Of a DNA stretch of 64,000 nt, positions 1-10,912 are shown piece after piece. This stretch comes from Ignatzschineria cameli (lineage in GTDB: Bacteria; Pseudomonadota; Gammaproteobacteria; Cardiobacteriales; Wohlfahrtiimonadaceae), in assembly GCF_003121895.1 (NCBI RefSeq), contig NZ_QEWW01000008.1, forward strand, positions 1-64,000. Direction: 5' to 3'. The position numbers and the translations under genes were made by a program. Positions within the stretch are counted from its first letter, which is position 1, and every line of letters begins with the position of its first letter. The notes under the pieces are model-generated. The model ran no database searches, was not told the origin of the DNA, and saw only the letters and a program-made list of their open reading frames with translations.

Positions 1-2174
1 TTAACGGTAAAGATGGGGCTGCTGTTGTGATTAACGGTAAAGATGGTTCCATCGGCTTAACAGGTCCTGTTGGTAAAGATGGTAAACCCGGTGCATCGAC
101 GACTATTACAGTCATTAACGATGGTAAACCAGGCGTGGATGGTAAGGATGGTGAAACAGAAGTTCGAGTCGTTTACAAAGACAAGAATGGTGATCAACAG
201 CAGATCGCGAACCTTAACGATGGTCTCAAGTTTGCAGGTGATAACCCTGATGTCAAAGGTGGCGTTAAGTTAAATGAAGTTGTTAACCTTAAAGGTGGTG
301 CAGAAGGTGATTTAACTGATAACAATATCGGCGTTGTTGCTGATATTGATGAGAAGGGAATGCTTAAATCTCTTGATGTTAAACTTGCTGAAAATATCAA
401 CCTTGGTGAGAAAGGTTCAGTCACTACTGGTAAGACTGTTGTGAATAACGACGGTGTGAAAGTAGGCGAGAACGTTACGCTTGGCGATCAAGGCTTAAGT
501 ATCAAAGATGGCCCAAGCATCACGCAAGATGGTATCAATGCGGGTAACAAGAAAATCATCGGCGTTGCGAAAGGTGAAGCAGACACCGATGCGGTAAATG
601 TGGCTCAACTTAAAGATGTTCAAGCCAAAGGAGATGTTGGGTTAGAGGGTATTGCTGAGGCATTTGGTGGCGGTGCAGAGTATGATAAGGAGACGGGTCA
701 ATTAAAAGCTCCTAACTATACAGCTGCATTAGGTCTTCCAGAAGATCAAGCAATTGATGATGGTGTTGAAGAAGGGTTTAAGTATGTGGGCGGCAAGCTT
801 GCAGATCATGAAATCCGAATCGACCAAAACACAACTAACATCAATAAAATCAAGGATGGTCAGGCAGGTTTGGTCAAGTTAGATGGTAATCGAATCGTGA
901 TTGATAATAGCTTAGCTAAAGATGCGATGACCTTCGATTTCTCTTCTTATGATAATAATCCGCGTACTTTAACAGGGGTTGCGAAAGGTGAATTATCTCA
1001 GAATTCGGTTGATGCAGTAAATGGTTCTCAACTTTTTGAAACTAATCAAAAGATTGAGAATATTACGAATCTCAACGGTCAAAATCTTGAGGGGATTGCT
1101 GATGCCTTTGGCGGTAATGCAGAAGTTAAAGATGGTGTTTTATCAGGTGTAGACTTTACAGATGCCTTAAAAGCAGATAAACCTATCACCAATGTTAATG
1201 ATGGATTTGGTTATGTCACAGGACGTCTAGATGATCATGAAAGTCGTTTAGATGGGCATGATACAAAACTTGAGAACCATGAGCATCGTATTACCAATAT
1301 TGAAGGTGATATTAATAATATTACTGGAGGTAAGGCGGGTCTTATCCAACTCTCTGAAGATGGTAAATCTTTAGTTGTTGATAATGTGCTTGCAAAAGAT
1401 GCGAATACTTTTGACATCTCTAATGGTGATGAAGGTCGTACTTTAACAGGTGTTAATGATGGTAAAGTTGCAAAAGATTCGAAAGACGCTATTAACGGTG
1501 GTCAATTATATGCATCAAACCAATCTATTGCAGATATGTTCGGTGGTGGTGCAACGGTTGATAAAGATGGTTATGTCTCAACGCCTGAGTACAACTTTGG
1601 TGATAATAATGTCTTTAATAATGTGGGTGATTCATTGACCTATTTAAACAACAAGGTCCAAGAACATGGAATCTTTAGTTTAGATCGTGAGAAGAATCAA
1701 ATTATCATTGCTGACAATAAAGATATCAACAAAGAGACCGTTGTTAATATGGGGAATCGTAAGATTGTAGGCGTTGCTAATGGTAAGGTAGAAAAGGGAT
1801 CACAAGAGGCTGTTAATGGTGGTCAACTTTGGGAAACTAACCAACAAGTGGCATCTAATACTAATCAGATTAAACACATTAATAACACCTTGAGTCATTA
1901 CAATAACCGCATCAATAATCTTGAAAAGAAAGTACATCAAAATCGTAAGGTTGCAAGTGCGGGTATCGCAGGTGCAATGGCGATGAGCTCCATTCCTTAT
2001 ATCGATTATGCTAAATACTCGATCGGTATGGGGGTTGCAAGCTATGATGGAGAGCATGCATTGTCGTTAGGTTTTGAATTTAAGATGAGTGAGAATGGTC
2101 GCTTTAGAATTCAAGGATCTTATGACACGCAAAATAAGGTAGGTGTAGGTGTTGGTATGGCATTTGAACTGTAA
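1..2174 (+). CDS. Trimeric autotransporter adhesin (YadA-like), 5' end outside window
   Basis: C-terminal part of a surface adhesin of the type Vc family. The reading frame is open from base 3 to the window edge, so the GTG at 27 is not a real start. Residues below are counted from that GTG. The visible part begins with a Gly-X-X stretch (NGKDG, GPVGKDGKPG) at about 2-45. Four neck-type modules follow, with the pattern GVAKG-x-DAVN-x-QL, near 176-196, 314-337, 472-496 and 580-602. Between them lie three FGG modules (AFGGGA about 212, AFGGNA about 360, MFGGGA about 504), each followed by a coiled-coil-like stretch. A short stalk (about 605-640) leads into a YadA anchor at about 642-715 that ends in Phe-Glu-Leu; three such anchors would form the outer-membrane barrel. 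The family mediates host or surface adhesion and autoaggregation. The ligand cannot be read from the sequence. A terminator follows the stop codon. Confidence 0.93.
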   Translation, partial: NGKDGAAVVINGKDGSIGLTGPVGKDGKPGASTTITVINDGKPGVDGKDGETEVRVVYKDKNGDQQQIANLNDGLKFAGDNPDVKGGVKLNEVVNLKGGAEGDLTDNNIGVVADIDEKGMLKSLDVKLAENINLGEKGSVTTGKTVVNNDGVKVGENVTLGDQGLSIKDGPSITQDGINAGNKKIIGVAKGEADTDAVNVAQLKDVQAKGDVGLEGIAEAFGGGAEYDKETGQLKAPNYTAALGLPEDQAIDDGVEEGFKYVGGKLADHEIRIDQNTTNINKIKDGQAGLVKLDGNRIVIDNSLAKDAMTFDFSSYDNNPRTLTGVAKGELSQNSVDAVNGSQLFETNQKIENITNLNGQNLEGIADAFGGNAEVKDGVLSGVDFTDALKADKPITNVNDGFGYVTGRLDDHESRLDGHDTKLENHEHRITNIEGDINNITGGKAGLIQLSEDGKSLVVDNVLAKDANTFDISNGDEGRTLTGVNDGKVAKDSKDAINGGQLYASNQSIADMFGGGATVDKDGYVSTPEYNFGDNNVFNNVGDSLTYLNNKVQEHGIFSLDREKNQIIIADNKDINKETVVNMGNRKIVGVANGKVEKGSQEAVNGGQLWETNQQVASNTNQIKHINNTLSHYNNRINNLEKKVHQNRKVASAGIAGAMAMSSIPYIDYAKYSIGMGVASYDGEHALSLGFEFKMSENGRFRIQGSYDTQNKVGVGVGMAFEL

Positions 2175-2220
2175 TGGTCAATAGTCATTAATTGATAATT
2201 TTTAGTACCCAATAAAATAA

Positions 2221-2260
2221 AGAGCATATCGTATCTGTTTCGATATGCTCTTATTTTTCT
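2221..2260 (+). terminator. Rho-independent terminator of the adhesin gene
   Basis: An 11-bp perfect stem (AGAGCATATCG at 2221-2231 with CGATATGCTCT at 2241-2251) is followed by TATTTTTCT. It lies 47 bp after the adhesin stop codon and just before the Sel1 gene, which therefore probably has its own promoter or relies on readthrough. Confidence 0.85.
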
Positions 2261-2279
2261 AACAGTGAGTGAGTAAATA

Positions 2280-3008
2280 ATGAAAAAAATTATAACAATG
2301 ATATTACTGTTTCTTGTCGGAAATGCGTCAGGCTATTTTCTGAAAGAGTATGTAGATTTATACTATCCACAGCTAGCATTAAATGGAGCTCATGTAACAG
2401 ATGCTCCTGTAAAAGATTCCAAAAGTTGTGTTGGTTTAACGAATGAGGAAACATTTAACTGTATAGCTGAAGTAGCCGATGGTAAAGCAGTCAATGGAAA
2501 TGATCTATTTGTCTTAGGGCAGCTCTATCTCTATGGGCTTGGTACAGAAGTGAGTGGGGAGAAGGCTGTTAAATCATTAGAGCGAAGTGCCTTTGAGTTT
2601 GATAATGTGGATGCCATGATACTCCTGGGGAACCTTCTTGTTGATAATGATCGATTAGCAGGGAAATATTGGTATTCACAAGCTGCTCAAAGAGGGAGTT
2701 TGGAAGGGGTATTAAATTTAGCTAATATTTATCGTTATAGTGAAACGGATCAAAATCCTGCATTAGCGTTTAACCTCTACCAAATAGCGGCAAATCAGGG
2801 TTCAGCGCAGGCGCAATATGAGTTAGCTCTTATCTATGCGATGGGATTTGGGGTTGATCCTGATATTGAAAGATCACTTCAAATATTAGAGATTCCATGT
2901 GGTAATGGTCATGAAGATAGTTGTGCTCTCTTAAATCAAATTCAGGAGCTGTTGCGTGTTCAAATGAATCAAACGGAGCGTAAGGCTGCTATTAATGAAG
3001 AAGATTAG
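2280..3008 (+). CDS. Sel1-like repeat (SLR/TPR) protein with N-terminal membrane anchor
   Basis: A 242-residue protein. Residues about 4-20 (IITMILLFLVGNASGYF) form a hydrophobic signal or anchor segment, so the rest is probably periplasmic. From about residue 75 it is made of alpha-helical Sel1 repeats. The best two contain LGQLYLYGLGTEV (about 80-92) and LALIYAMGFGVDPD (about 182-195), each with the usual A-x-x-x-Y/L and G-x-G pattern; two more degenerate repeats lie between them. Sel1 repeats bind other proteins, so an adaptor role in the envelope is plausible, but no partner is evident. Four or more Cys residues are present (SCVGL, FNCIA, IPCGNG, SCALL), which would suit disulfides in the periplasm. 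It sits alone between two terminators. Confidence 0.75.
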   Translation: MKKIITMILLFLVGNASGYFLKEYVDLYYPQLALNGAHVTDAPVKDSKSCVGLTNEETFNCIAEVADGKAVNGNDLFVLGQLYLYGLGTEVSGEKAVKSLERSAFEFDNVDAMILLGNLLVDNDRLAGKYWYSQAAQRGSLEGVLNLANIYRYSETDQNPALAFNLYQIAANQGSAQAQYELALIYAMGFGVDPDIERSLQILEIPCGNGHEDSCALLNQIQELLRVQMNQTERKAAINEED

Positions 3009-3126
3009 ATAGCTGAGATTTAAAGCTATAAATTAAAGAGTTGTAAGAAGTACTAAAGAATAATAAATGGTAGAGAGTGATAGCAAAGATTATTTATAAT
3101 CTACTCTTTGTTATATAAAGTGACAT

Positions 3127-3187
3127 AAAAGCCCCTAGGAAGTACCATTTTACCTTAAGAGAAAGTGGTCTTTGGTTTAGGGGCTTT
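3127..3187. terminator. Bidirectional terminator between the Sel1 gene and the ABC permeases
   Basis: AAAAGCCCCTA at 3127-3137 pairs with TAGGGGCTTT at 3178-3187 around a 40-base loop. The arms are A-rich on one side and T-rich on the other, so the structure can end transcripts from the Sel1 gene (+) and from the convergent permease operon (-). Confidence 0.65.
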
Positions 3188-3208
3188 AGTATATCTATTT
3201 TCCGGTAT

Positions 3209-3910
3209 TTAGAATGTTGGTTTTAGATGTGATAACCACCGTTTTTCACAATATCTAAAGATCGCTACTAATACAAATGTTAGGAGTAGATAGACAATTG
3301 CAGCGATAAGGAAGGGGATAAAGGGGGAGTAGGTGATGCTATAGACGCGACGTGCCCATCCTAATATATCGATCAGTGTAAGTACGGAGGCTTGTGCTGT
3401 TCCATGAAGCATAAAGATCACCTCATTGCTATAGGCGGGCAGTGCTCGTCTAAATCCTGAAGGAAAGATAATTCTGCGAAACAGCGTAAACTTACTCATT
3501 CCAAAGGCGATGCCGGCTTCAATCTCTCCTTTCGGTGTATGTTTTAACGCCCCTTTAAAGATCTCAATGGTATAGGCACACGTATTGAGTGTAAAGGCGA
3601 TCAATGCACATTTGTAGGCATCGGTTAAGACATGATCCCAAAGCCAGCCACTATTGCGAACCGCTTCAAATTGTCCCAATCCAAAGTAGATTAGATAGAT
3701 CTGAACCAGAAGAGGCGTCCCTCTAAAAAAGTAGCTAAAGAGCTCAATCGGTAGGGTGATCAAGCGATTTTTAGAGAGCGCTAAAATAGAGAGAGGTACT
3801 GCAAAGAGTAACCCTAAAAGAGAAGCGATGACTGTTAATTTAATGGTTAACCAGACTGCCGGCAATAGATCGGGCAGTTCTGGAATAATGGCATCTAGCG
3901 CATCCATCAT
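3209..3910 (-). CDS. Amino-acid ABC transporter permease (HisM/ArtM-like)
   Basis: A 233-residue inner-membrane permease of the polar amino acid family. It has about five hydrophobic segments, the family motif RGTPLLVQ at residues 63-70, and an EAA loop (EAGIAFGMSKFTLFRRIIFP) at about 131-150 that docks the ATPase. Its ATG overlaps the stop of the upstream permease by 4 bp (ATGA), and GAGG lies 7 bases upstream, so the two are translationally coupled and should form a heterodimer. No ATP-binding subunit or substrate-binding protein lies next to them, so the substrate is uncertain. His, Arg, Lys or Gln are the usual ones for this family. Confidence 0.88.
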   Translation of the reverse strand: MMDALDAIIPELPDLLPAVWLTIKLTVIASLLGLLFAVPLSILALSKNRLITLPIELFSYFFRGTPLLVQIYLIYFGLGQFEAVRNSGWLWDHVLTDAYKCALIAFTLNTCAYTIEIFKGALKHTPKGEIEAGIAFGMSKFTLFRRIIFPSGFRRALPAYSNEVIFMLHGTAQASVLTLIDILGWARRVYSITYSPFIPFLIAAIVYLLLTFVLVAIFRYCEKRWLSHLKPTF

Positions 3911-4602
3911 AGTGAAACCTCGTTATTGAATCCTGTACTATAGTGCCGCTCTAGATATTTGATAATCAGAATGGAAGCTGATGTTAAGAGTAAAAATCCT
4001 AAAGCTGTGACGAGATAGAAGTCGAAAGAGAGCCGCGTTGCTTTACCGGCATTATTTGCAATAAATACAAGATCATGGAGCCCAATTAAGGAGACAAGTG
4101 CTGTTGTCTTTAACATCACTAACCAGTTATTGCTCAATCCGGGCAATGCAAAGCGCATCGCTTGAGGAAAGATAATTCGGCGATAGAAGTGAGGTTTTGA
4201 CATTCCAAGTGCGATAGAAGATTCAAATTGACCTTTAGGAACGGACATTAAAGCGCCACGAAAGGTCTCTGAGATAAATGCTCCAAAAATCAACCCAATG
4301 GTAATAATTCCCGAAACAAATGGATCGAGAAAGATAGGGCTGAGATTGAGAAGCTCAGTTAATTGATTCATCAACTCCTGTAATCCAAAGAAGATTAAGA
4401 AGATGAGGACAATATCAGGTACTCCTCGAATGATCGTTGTATAGATCTTTGAGATTGAACGCAAAAGACGATTCTTGCTCATTGCCAATAGGGCAGAGCC
4501 AAATCCTAAGATAACAGCGATGATAAAGGAGAGAACCCCTAAAGCGATAGTGATGAAAAACCCCTCAAGGAGTGAGGGGCCATATTTTATTATCTCACTC
4601 AA
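3907..4602 (-). CDS. Amino-acid ABC transporter permease (HisQ-like), TTG start
   Basis: A 231-residue partner of the downstream permease. It carries RGVPDIV at residues 59-65 and the EAA loop ESSIALGMSKPHFYRRIIFP at about 127-146, in the HisQ/ArtQ/GlnP style. The start is TTG. Its ribosome-binding GGAG is formed by the last codons of glnS (GGA GAA TAA), and only 2 bp separate the glnS stop from this start. Expression should therefore depend on translation of glnS. The pairing of a polar-amino-acid permease with glutaminyl-tRNA synthetase hints at glutamine as substrate, but that is inference from context only. Confidence 0.87.
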   Translation of the reverse strand: MSEIIKYGPSLLEGFFITIALGVLSFIIAVILGFGSALLAMSKNRLLRSISKIYTTIIRGVPDIVLIFLIFFGLQELMNQLTELLNLSPIFLDPFVSGIITIGLIFGAFISETFRGALMSVPKGQFESSIALGMSKPHFYRRIIFPQAMRFALPGLSNNWLVMLKTTALVSLIGLHDLVFIANNAGKATRLSFDFYLVTALGFLLLTSASILIIKYLERHYSTGFNNEVSL

Positions 4603-4604
4603 AC

Positions 4605-6251
4605 TTATTCTCCAAAGCTATCTTTCAGTTCGACAACCCGATTGAAAACTAATCCTTCTGCTTTAGAATCACGAGCATAGTAACCGATACGTTCAAATTG
4701 GTAAGCTTGTTCAATCGGTGCTTCCGCTAGTGCAGGTTCACCTTTTCCATGAACGATAGTGAGAGAATCTTTATTGAGGTAATCGAGCATATCTCCCGGC
4801 ATACCTTGTGGATTTTTTTCAGTGAAGAGTACATCATAGTTATGAATGGTAATGTCGATTGCATCTTTAGCGGATACCCACTGAATAACACCACGTGCTT
4901 TAACACCTTCCACATTTTTACCGAGTGTTCCCGGAACAATTTCAGCGATAATTTCATTGATTTCGCCATTATCATCTTTGATCACATCCGTTGCTTTAAT
5001 GATATAAGCACCGCGAAGACGAACATATCCATCAAGCACAAGACGCTTATACTTTTTATTAGCTTCCTCTTTAAAGTCTGCTCGATCGATATAGAGTGTA
5101 TTGCTAAAGTTGACAGTACGAGTACCACGACTCTCATTTTGAGGATGATTAGCGATCTCTAACTGTTCATCATCAGAAAGATTTGTAAGAGTTACTTTTA
5201 AGGGGTCTAGTACCGCCATACGACGATCTGCCATCTCATTGAGTACATCACGCATCGATTGACTCAACTGTTGAAGTTCAATCATATTTTCAGATTTTGT
5301 AACACCAATCCGGTCACAGAAGAGGTGAAGTGCTTCTGGAGGACATCCGCGGCGACGAAGTCCTGAAATGGTTGGCATACGAGGATCATTCCAGCCATCA
5401 ACAATGCCGGTTGCCACTAATTGAGTTAAGAGGCGTTTAGACATCACGTTGTACTCAATATTGAGACGTGAAAATTCATACTGTCTCGGAGTATGAGGCA
5501 TATCTGCATTTTCAACACACCAATCATAAAGTGGGCGATGATCTTCAAACTCTAATGTACAGATTGAGTGGGTAATCCCTTCAATAGCATCACTTAAAGC
5601 ATGGGCAAAGTCATACATTGGGTAGATACACCATTGATCGCCTGTTTGATGATGGGTTTCATGGCGAATACGGTAGAGCGCTGGATCTCTAAGATTCATA
5701 TTAGGCGATGCCATATCGATCTTCGCGCGAAGCACTTTTGCGCCATCTTCAAATTCCCCAGCACGCATCCGTGCGAAGAGATCTAAGTTCTCTTCAATAG
5801 AGCGCTCTCGATAGGGTGAGTTGATACCAGGTTCAGTTAAGGTTCCACGCATTTGACGAATCTCTTCAGCGCTGCTGTCATCGACATAGGCAAGCCCTTT
5901 CTTAATCAAGTGTACTGCTGCTTCATAAAACTTCTCAAAGTAGTCAGAAGCATAGAAGAGATCATCCCATTTAAAGCCTAACCATTCGACATCTTTTTTG
6001 ATCGCTTCAACATATTCGATCTCCTCTTTTGTCGGGTTAGTATCATCAAAGCGGAGATTACAGCGACCGCCATAATCTCTCGCAATGCCAAAGTTGAGAC
6101 AGATAGATTTTGCATGCCCAATATGCAGATAACCATTTGGTTCCGGTGGGAAACGGGTATGAATATCCGATGGACGCTGGTATTTTCCGCTCTCTAAATC
6201 TTTATCGATAATTTGGCGAATAAAGTTAGTGCGAACAATATTTTCAGACAT
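4605..6251 (-). CDS. glnS: Glutaminyl-tRNA synthetase
   Basis: Class I aminoacyl-tRNA synthetase that charges tRNA-Gln with glutamine in the cytosol. The 548 residues match the usual gammaproteobacterial length (about 550). The HIGH signature is seen as [10 protein letters not shown] (His43-His46) after the PPEPNG motif. The second class I signature reads VMSKR near residue 270. The C-terminal half (about 340-548) has the two beta-barrel anticodon-binding domains. A direct GlnRS suggests this organism does not rely only on the Glu-tRNA-Gln amidotransferase route. The two ABC permease genes follow with almost no spacer. Confidence 0.97.
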   Translation of the reverse strand: MSENIVRTNFIRQIIDKDLESGKYQRPSDIHTRFPPEPNGYLHIGHAKSICLNFGIARDYGGRCNLRFDDTNPTKEEIEYVEAIKKDVEWLGFKWDDLFYASDYFEKFYEAAVHLIKKGLAYVDDSSAEEIRQMRGTLTEPGINSPYRERSIEENLDLFARMRAGEFEDGAKVLRAKIDMASPNMNLRDPALYRIRHETHHQTGDQWCIYPMYDFAHALSDAIEGITHSICTLEFEDHRPLYDWCVENADMPHTPRQYEFSRLNIEYNVMSKRLLTQLVATGIVDGWNDPRMPTISGLRRRGCPPEALHLFCDRIGVTKSENMIELQQLSQSMRDVLNEMADRRMAVLDPLKVTLTNLSDDEQLEIANHPQNESRGTRTVNFSNTLYIDRADFKEEANKKYKRLVLDGYVRLRGAYIIKATDVIKDDNGEINEIIAEIVPGTLGKNVEGVKARGVIQWVSAKDAIDITIHNYDVLFTEKNPQGMPGDMLDYLNKDSLTIVHGKGEPALAEAPIEQAYQFERIGYYARDSKAEGLVFNRVVELKDSFGE

Positions 6252-6343
6252 AGTTCTAGTTGCCTCTGCTTTGGTAAATAATAGTGGATCAAATGGTTAA
6301 GATAGTAGCATATTTATCCCTATATTTCGATTATTTAAAATGG

Positions 6344-7345
<1,002 letters not shown>

Positions 7346-7566
7346 TATTGATATCCTCAAATAATAGTTTTAAATGTTTCCTTGAGAGTCGATCGAAAGA
7401 ATCGACTACTCTTTGCAGTGACCTTTTGATAGGCCTACTTAATATTATAGCGCGCTTGTCAATAGTTAAATGCTATTTATTGTTTAAAATTATTATCTAA
7501 GAGATGTTTTGACGGGGGTAGTTTGAGCCGTTTTTAAAAAAGTTGAGGCGTCAGCTTCAAGGATCT

Positions 7567-8934
7567 CTATTTTGATGATGAGTTATCTGAAGCGGGGATT
7601 GCCGCGATTAATGCCGGCGCTAACCCCTCTTCTTTGATCTCATTCTCTAGCGATTTAGCAAAACCCAGATGGTTGATCCATAAAATCTCCCCACTCTCTC
7701 TTATTTTGAGCAACCAACAATTATCTCGTTCCCAAACAGGAATTTTTGCCTCTTGTAGTAATTTTTTTAATTGTTGACTGCGCTCCCGATAGAGCGGGTG
7801 AAAGCGTTCGCCTCCTTGTCGTTTTACCAGTTGTAGATCCTCTGTTGAAAATTGTTGCCAATAATCATGGCTTGGCGCATTGTTGCTAGGGATAAGTTGA
7901 AATGATTGAAAGAGGGATCTCTCTTGAGATTTTCGTTGTAGATAGAGATAATCCTGAAAATAGAGAATGAGATAGGGGGCGAGTTCAAAACGTGTCTGAT
8001 GGGTTGGCATCTCCTCTATAAAGACTCGGATAAATTCCGTTAGTTGGCGCTGAGAAAAGATAAGATTGTAGGGACGGATCCATGCTTGCAGCAGATTCTT
8101 TTGGCGGGCATGGCTCAATTTTTTTAAAGAGGGGAGATGAAGCGGTGGAGTCTCTTCTCCCTCGGTAGTTGTGTTATGGGCAATCTTTGCTAGATCGATC
8201 GCGGCAAGCTCTAAAAGGAGATCGTCTGCCTCCTGCATAAATTGCGTAACTTGATAAAATGCCTCTTCATATTGCGGAAAGGGTGTCTCCATCCGCTTGA
8301 AGAGATCATTGCGAATAATATTACGCTCCATATCATCGGCTTCATGATTGGTGTAATCTTCTAACCAGGGAAGATTGAGTGCGATTGCCGCTTCATAGAG
8401 ACTCTTTTTAGAGATAGAGAGAAAAGGGCGAAAGAGATCGATCTGATATTGCCCAAATTGAACGGTATTAAAATCTCTCATCGCACCAAGACCCCGTGTC
8501 CCAGAGCTTCGTAACAGCCGTTGCATCAATGTTTCAGCTTGATCTGATCGATGATGGGCAACACAGAGAAGAGAGTTAGGCTTCATTGTCTCTCCAAATT
8601 TAATATAACGCATCTCTCTGCCGGCCGCTTCTAACCCCGATGTCTCTTCTAAGTCAAAAAATGCTTCATAATGGTAATGGGTAAAGCCATAAAACTCTGC
8701 GCGTTGTCGTGCAAAGTTAGCCCATAGGTGGGAGTAGTTATCATGCCAGTTATGATTGACATGAATCGTATAGATGGGAGGAAGCTCAGATCTGAAGGTA
8801 TAGAGCCAATGGAGCAATGTATTAGAATCTACCCCGGCGCTGAGCGCTAAATAGAGAGCCTCTTTCTGCTGTAATATCTCACGATAGCGCTCGAAGACTT
8901 CAAAATACCATTTTGGAAGGGCGTTCTGTTGCAT
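7567..8934 (-). CDS. tilS: tRNA(Ile)-lysidine synthase
   Basis: N-type ATP pyrophosphatase that changes C34 of the CAU anticodon of tRNA-Ile to lysidine, an essential step for AUA decoding. Length is 455 residues, near the E. coli enzyme (432). The PP-loop is at residues 32-37 and reads SAGVDS instead of the usual SGGxDS. Further family features are VNHNWHDNY (about 79) and the stretch CVAHHRSDQAETLMQRLLRSSGTRGLGAM (about 124-152), where the His-x-x-x-Asp-x-x-E-T motif lies. The C-terminal TilS domain (about 370-440) contains GERFHPLYRERSQQLKKL. AGGAG lies before the ATG. It is followed by znuA and preceded, 62 bp away, by tamA; the three are co-directional but with no overlap. Confidence 0.94.
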   Translation of the reverse strand: MQQNALPKWYFEVFERYREILQQKEALYLALSAGVDSNTLLHWLYTFRSELPPIYTIHVNHNWHDNYSHLWANFARQRAEFYGFTHYHYEAFFDLEETSGLEAAGREMRYIKFGETMKPNSLLCVAHHRSDQAETLMQRLLRSSGTRGLGAMRDFNTVQFGQYQIDLFRPFLSISKKSLYEAAIALNLPWLEDYTNHEADDMERNIIRNDLFKRMETPFPQYEEAFYQVTQFMQEADDLLLELAAIDLAKIAHNTTTEGEETPPLHLPSLKKLSHARQKNLLQAWIRPYNLIFSQRQLTEFIRVFIEEMPTHQTRFELAPYLILYFQDYLYLQRKSQERSLFQSFQLIPSNNAPSHDYWQQFSTEDLQLVKRQGGERFHPLYRERSQQLKKLLQEAKIPVWERDNCWLLKIRESGEILWINHLGFAKSLENEIKEEGLAPALIAAIPASDNSSSK

Positions 8935-8996
8935 TTAATAACTCCTATTGATGACTGATCGATCCTGCACCCCATTTTAGGAAGGGGGATCATTAT

Positions 8997-10781
8997 TTAT
9001 AGGTCAGTTCCAATATTGAGGTGAAGTTTCACCGTTTCACCAAACTCTTTATTAAAACCATGAGCAATATCGAGTCTTACCGATCCAATTGGGGAATACC
9101 ATCTAATCCCTGTTCCTGCACCATATTTTAAATTGGCATGACCATTATAAGCATCGCCGGCATCCACAAAGCCGACCACTGCAAAGCTTGGTGTAATTTT
9201 GTGCTCATATTCGACACTCGCCATCACCATCTTTTTACCGCCATAGATATCGCCGTTATAGCCTTTATCGCCAATCCCATCATATTTATAACCTCGAACG
9301 GTATTATCTCCTCCGGTATAGAAGCGGAGACTTGGTGGAAGTTTATGCAGATCATTATCGCGAATCTTGGTGTAGCCGGCACCTGCGCGTAAGACAAATC
9401 GATCACTATCTGTAATGGGAAGATAGGTATGAATCGTGGCACTTGTCTGTAGGAAGCTGATATCGGCAGCGACATTCTTGATGGCACCTCTAACGCGCCC
9501 CTCAATTTTGAAACCAAATTGATCAAAGGGGAGGTTAGGGGAGCTCTTCCACTCCCCGTAGAGAGTTGGAATTAAGAGCTTACTATTTTGTCGTACTCCT
9601 TCGATATCTCTAAAGCGGTCATATTGGTAGTGAAGCGAGAAACCATATTGATATTGATCGCGTACGCGCTCTTTAGAGGCTCCTACAAGATAGGTTGTAT
9701 AATCTTTTGTGGAGGTATCCTCAAAGTTATAGTTAAAGAAGATATTGTAGCGATCTTGAACTGGATGGCTGCCTGGAATTTGGTAATTGATGAGCGCATC
9801 CCGTCTCTTTTGCGCCCAGAGAAGATTGGTAAAGAGTTTATGACCATAGCGATTGATATAGTGCCAATTCATTCCCGCCATCGCTTTTAAGCCTATATCG
9901 GAGGAGTAACCTACCCCAAGCGATAGTGTTCGTTGTTTTCGCGGGCGAAGATAGATATCTAAGGGAACCTCTTTCTCCTCAAAGTTTGGACGCGGTACAA
10001 TGACGACATCTTCAAAATAATCAGCTTCATTAAATGTCGATTGTAATTGGATCAGCTTCTGATCGCTGTAATCATTCTGTGAGCGCATATTATGCAAAAA
10101 GCGATCTAAAAATTCCGTTGCAAAATACTCTTGGTGAAAGGTGGTATCGCCAAAGTGGTAGCGAGGACCTAAAGTCATGACAAGATCGATATCTGCCTGA
10201 TAGGTAATAAGGTTGACCAAGAGCTGATGGTGAGGATAGTAAGCATCAAAATAACCCAGAGCAGAGGCTTTTTCTGAGAGCTTACTTTTGGTTGACTCAT
10301 ATTGAGTATGATTTAAGGGTGCTCCCACCTTCATCTTTGTTCCGGTAATAATCTTCTCAAATGCTTGATACTCTTTCTCTGCCTCGGGCGTATCGCGCTC
10401 TTTGATCGCCTCAAGATCGGTCACCTCTAAAACTAAGGAGCCGATTGGAATCTGTGGACCGGGATTAACATGATAAATGACGGTGACTTGCTCTTTTTGA
10501 TAGAGAAGATCCGCATCAATTTTTGCACGATAGTAACCATAGGGTTGCAATGCATCTGCAATTTGATTGATCCCCTCCTGATAGAGCCACTCAATTCGTA
10601 GATCAGGGGGGGCTTCTTTATCATTGAGTGCATAGATCGCTGTTGCATTTTTGGCATTAGTTAACGCTTTTTTATTATCAATTCCCTCAATCTTCACCAT
10701 CATTTTTCGCTCAGCGAAAGTGATTATGGGAAGAGAGCAGAGAGAGATGAGAAGAAGAGTAAACAGTTTTGTTTTTTTCAT
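8997..10781 (-). CDS. tamA: Outer-membrane translocation and assembly module protein TamA
   Basis: Omp85-family outer-membrane barrel that, with TamB, helps insert autotransporters and other barrel proteins. The 594 residues are close to E. coli TamA (577). A signal peptide (MKKTKLFTLLLISLCSLPIITFA) is followed by POTRA-like alpha/beta repeats to about 290 and by a 16-strand barrel domain. In the barrel the family motif VRGYKYDGIG appears near residue 495, and the C-terminus ends as a beta strand (VKLHLNIGTDL). tamB, normally next to tamA, is not in this window. The trimeric autotransporter at the window start could be a client, which is inference. Upstream is a 420-bp spacer with repeats. 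Confidence 0.9.
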   Translation of the reverse strand: MKKTKLFTLLLISLCSLPIITFAERKMMVKIEGIDNKKALTNAKNATAIYALNDKEAPPDLRIEWLYQEGINQIADALQPYGYYRAKIDADLLYQKEQVTVIYHVNPGPQIPIGSLVLEVTDLEAIKERDTPEAEKEYQAFEKIITGTKMKVGAPLNHTQYESTKSKLSEKASALGYFDAYYPHHQLLVNLITYQADIDLVMTLGPRYHFGDTTFHQEYFATEFLDRFLHNMRSQNDYSDQKLIQLQSTFNEADYFEDVVIVPRPNFEEKEVPLDIYLRPRKQRTLSLGVGYSSDIGLKAMAGMNWHYINRYGHKLFTNLLWAQKRRDALINYQIPGSHPVQDRYNIFFNYNFEDTSTKDYTTYLVGASKERVRDQYQYGFSLHYQYDRFRDIEGVRQNSKLLIPTLYGEWKSSPNLPFDQFGFKIEGRVRGAIKNVAADISFLQTSATIHTYLPITDSDRFVLRAGAGYTKIRDNDLHKLPPSLRFYTGGDNTVRGYKYDGIGDKGYNGDIYGGKKMVMASVEYEHKITPSFAVVGFVDAGDAYNGHANLKYGAGTGIRWYSPIGSVRLDIAHGFNKEFGETVKLHLNIGTDL

Positions 10782-10912
10782 AAAATAGTATCACTACGAC
10801 TCTTTAATCGTGTAAATCCTCGTGTGAATTTTAAGTTTATTCAAGGCACAGATCGTAATAGTGGCTTAAAGGGATAATGGTAAAAGATTTTAATATCCTT
10901 TTTCTTATTGAA

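Noticed and set aside
4749-5162. 137-residue plus-strand frame inside glnS
   Set aside because: Antisense shadow of a strongly conserved gene.
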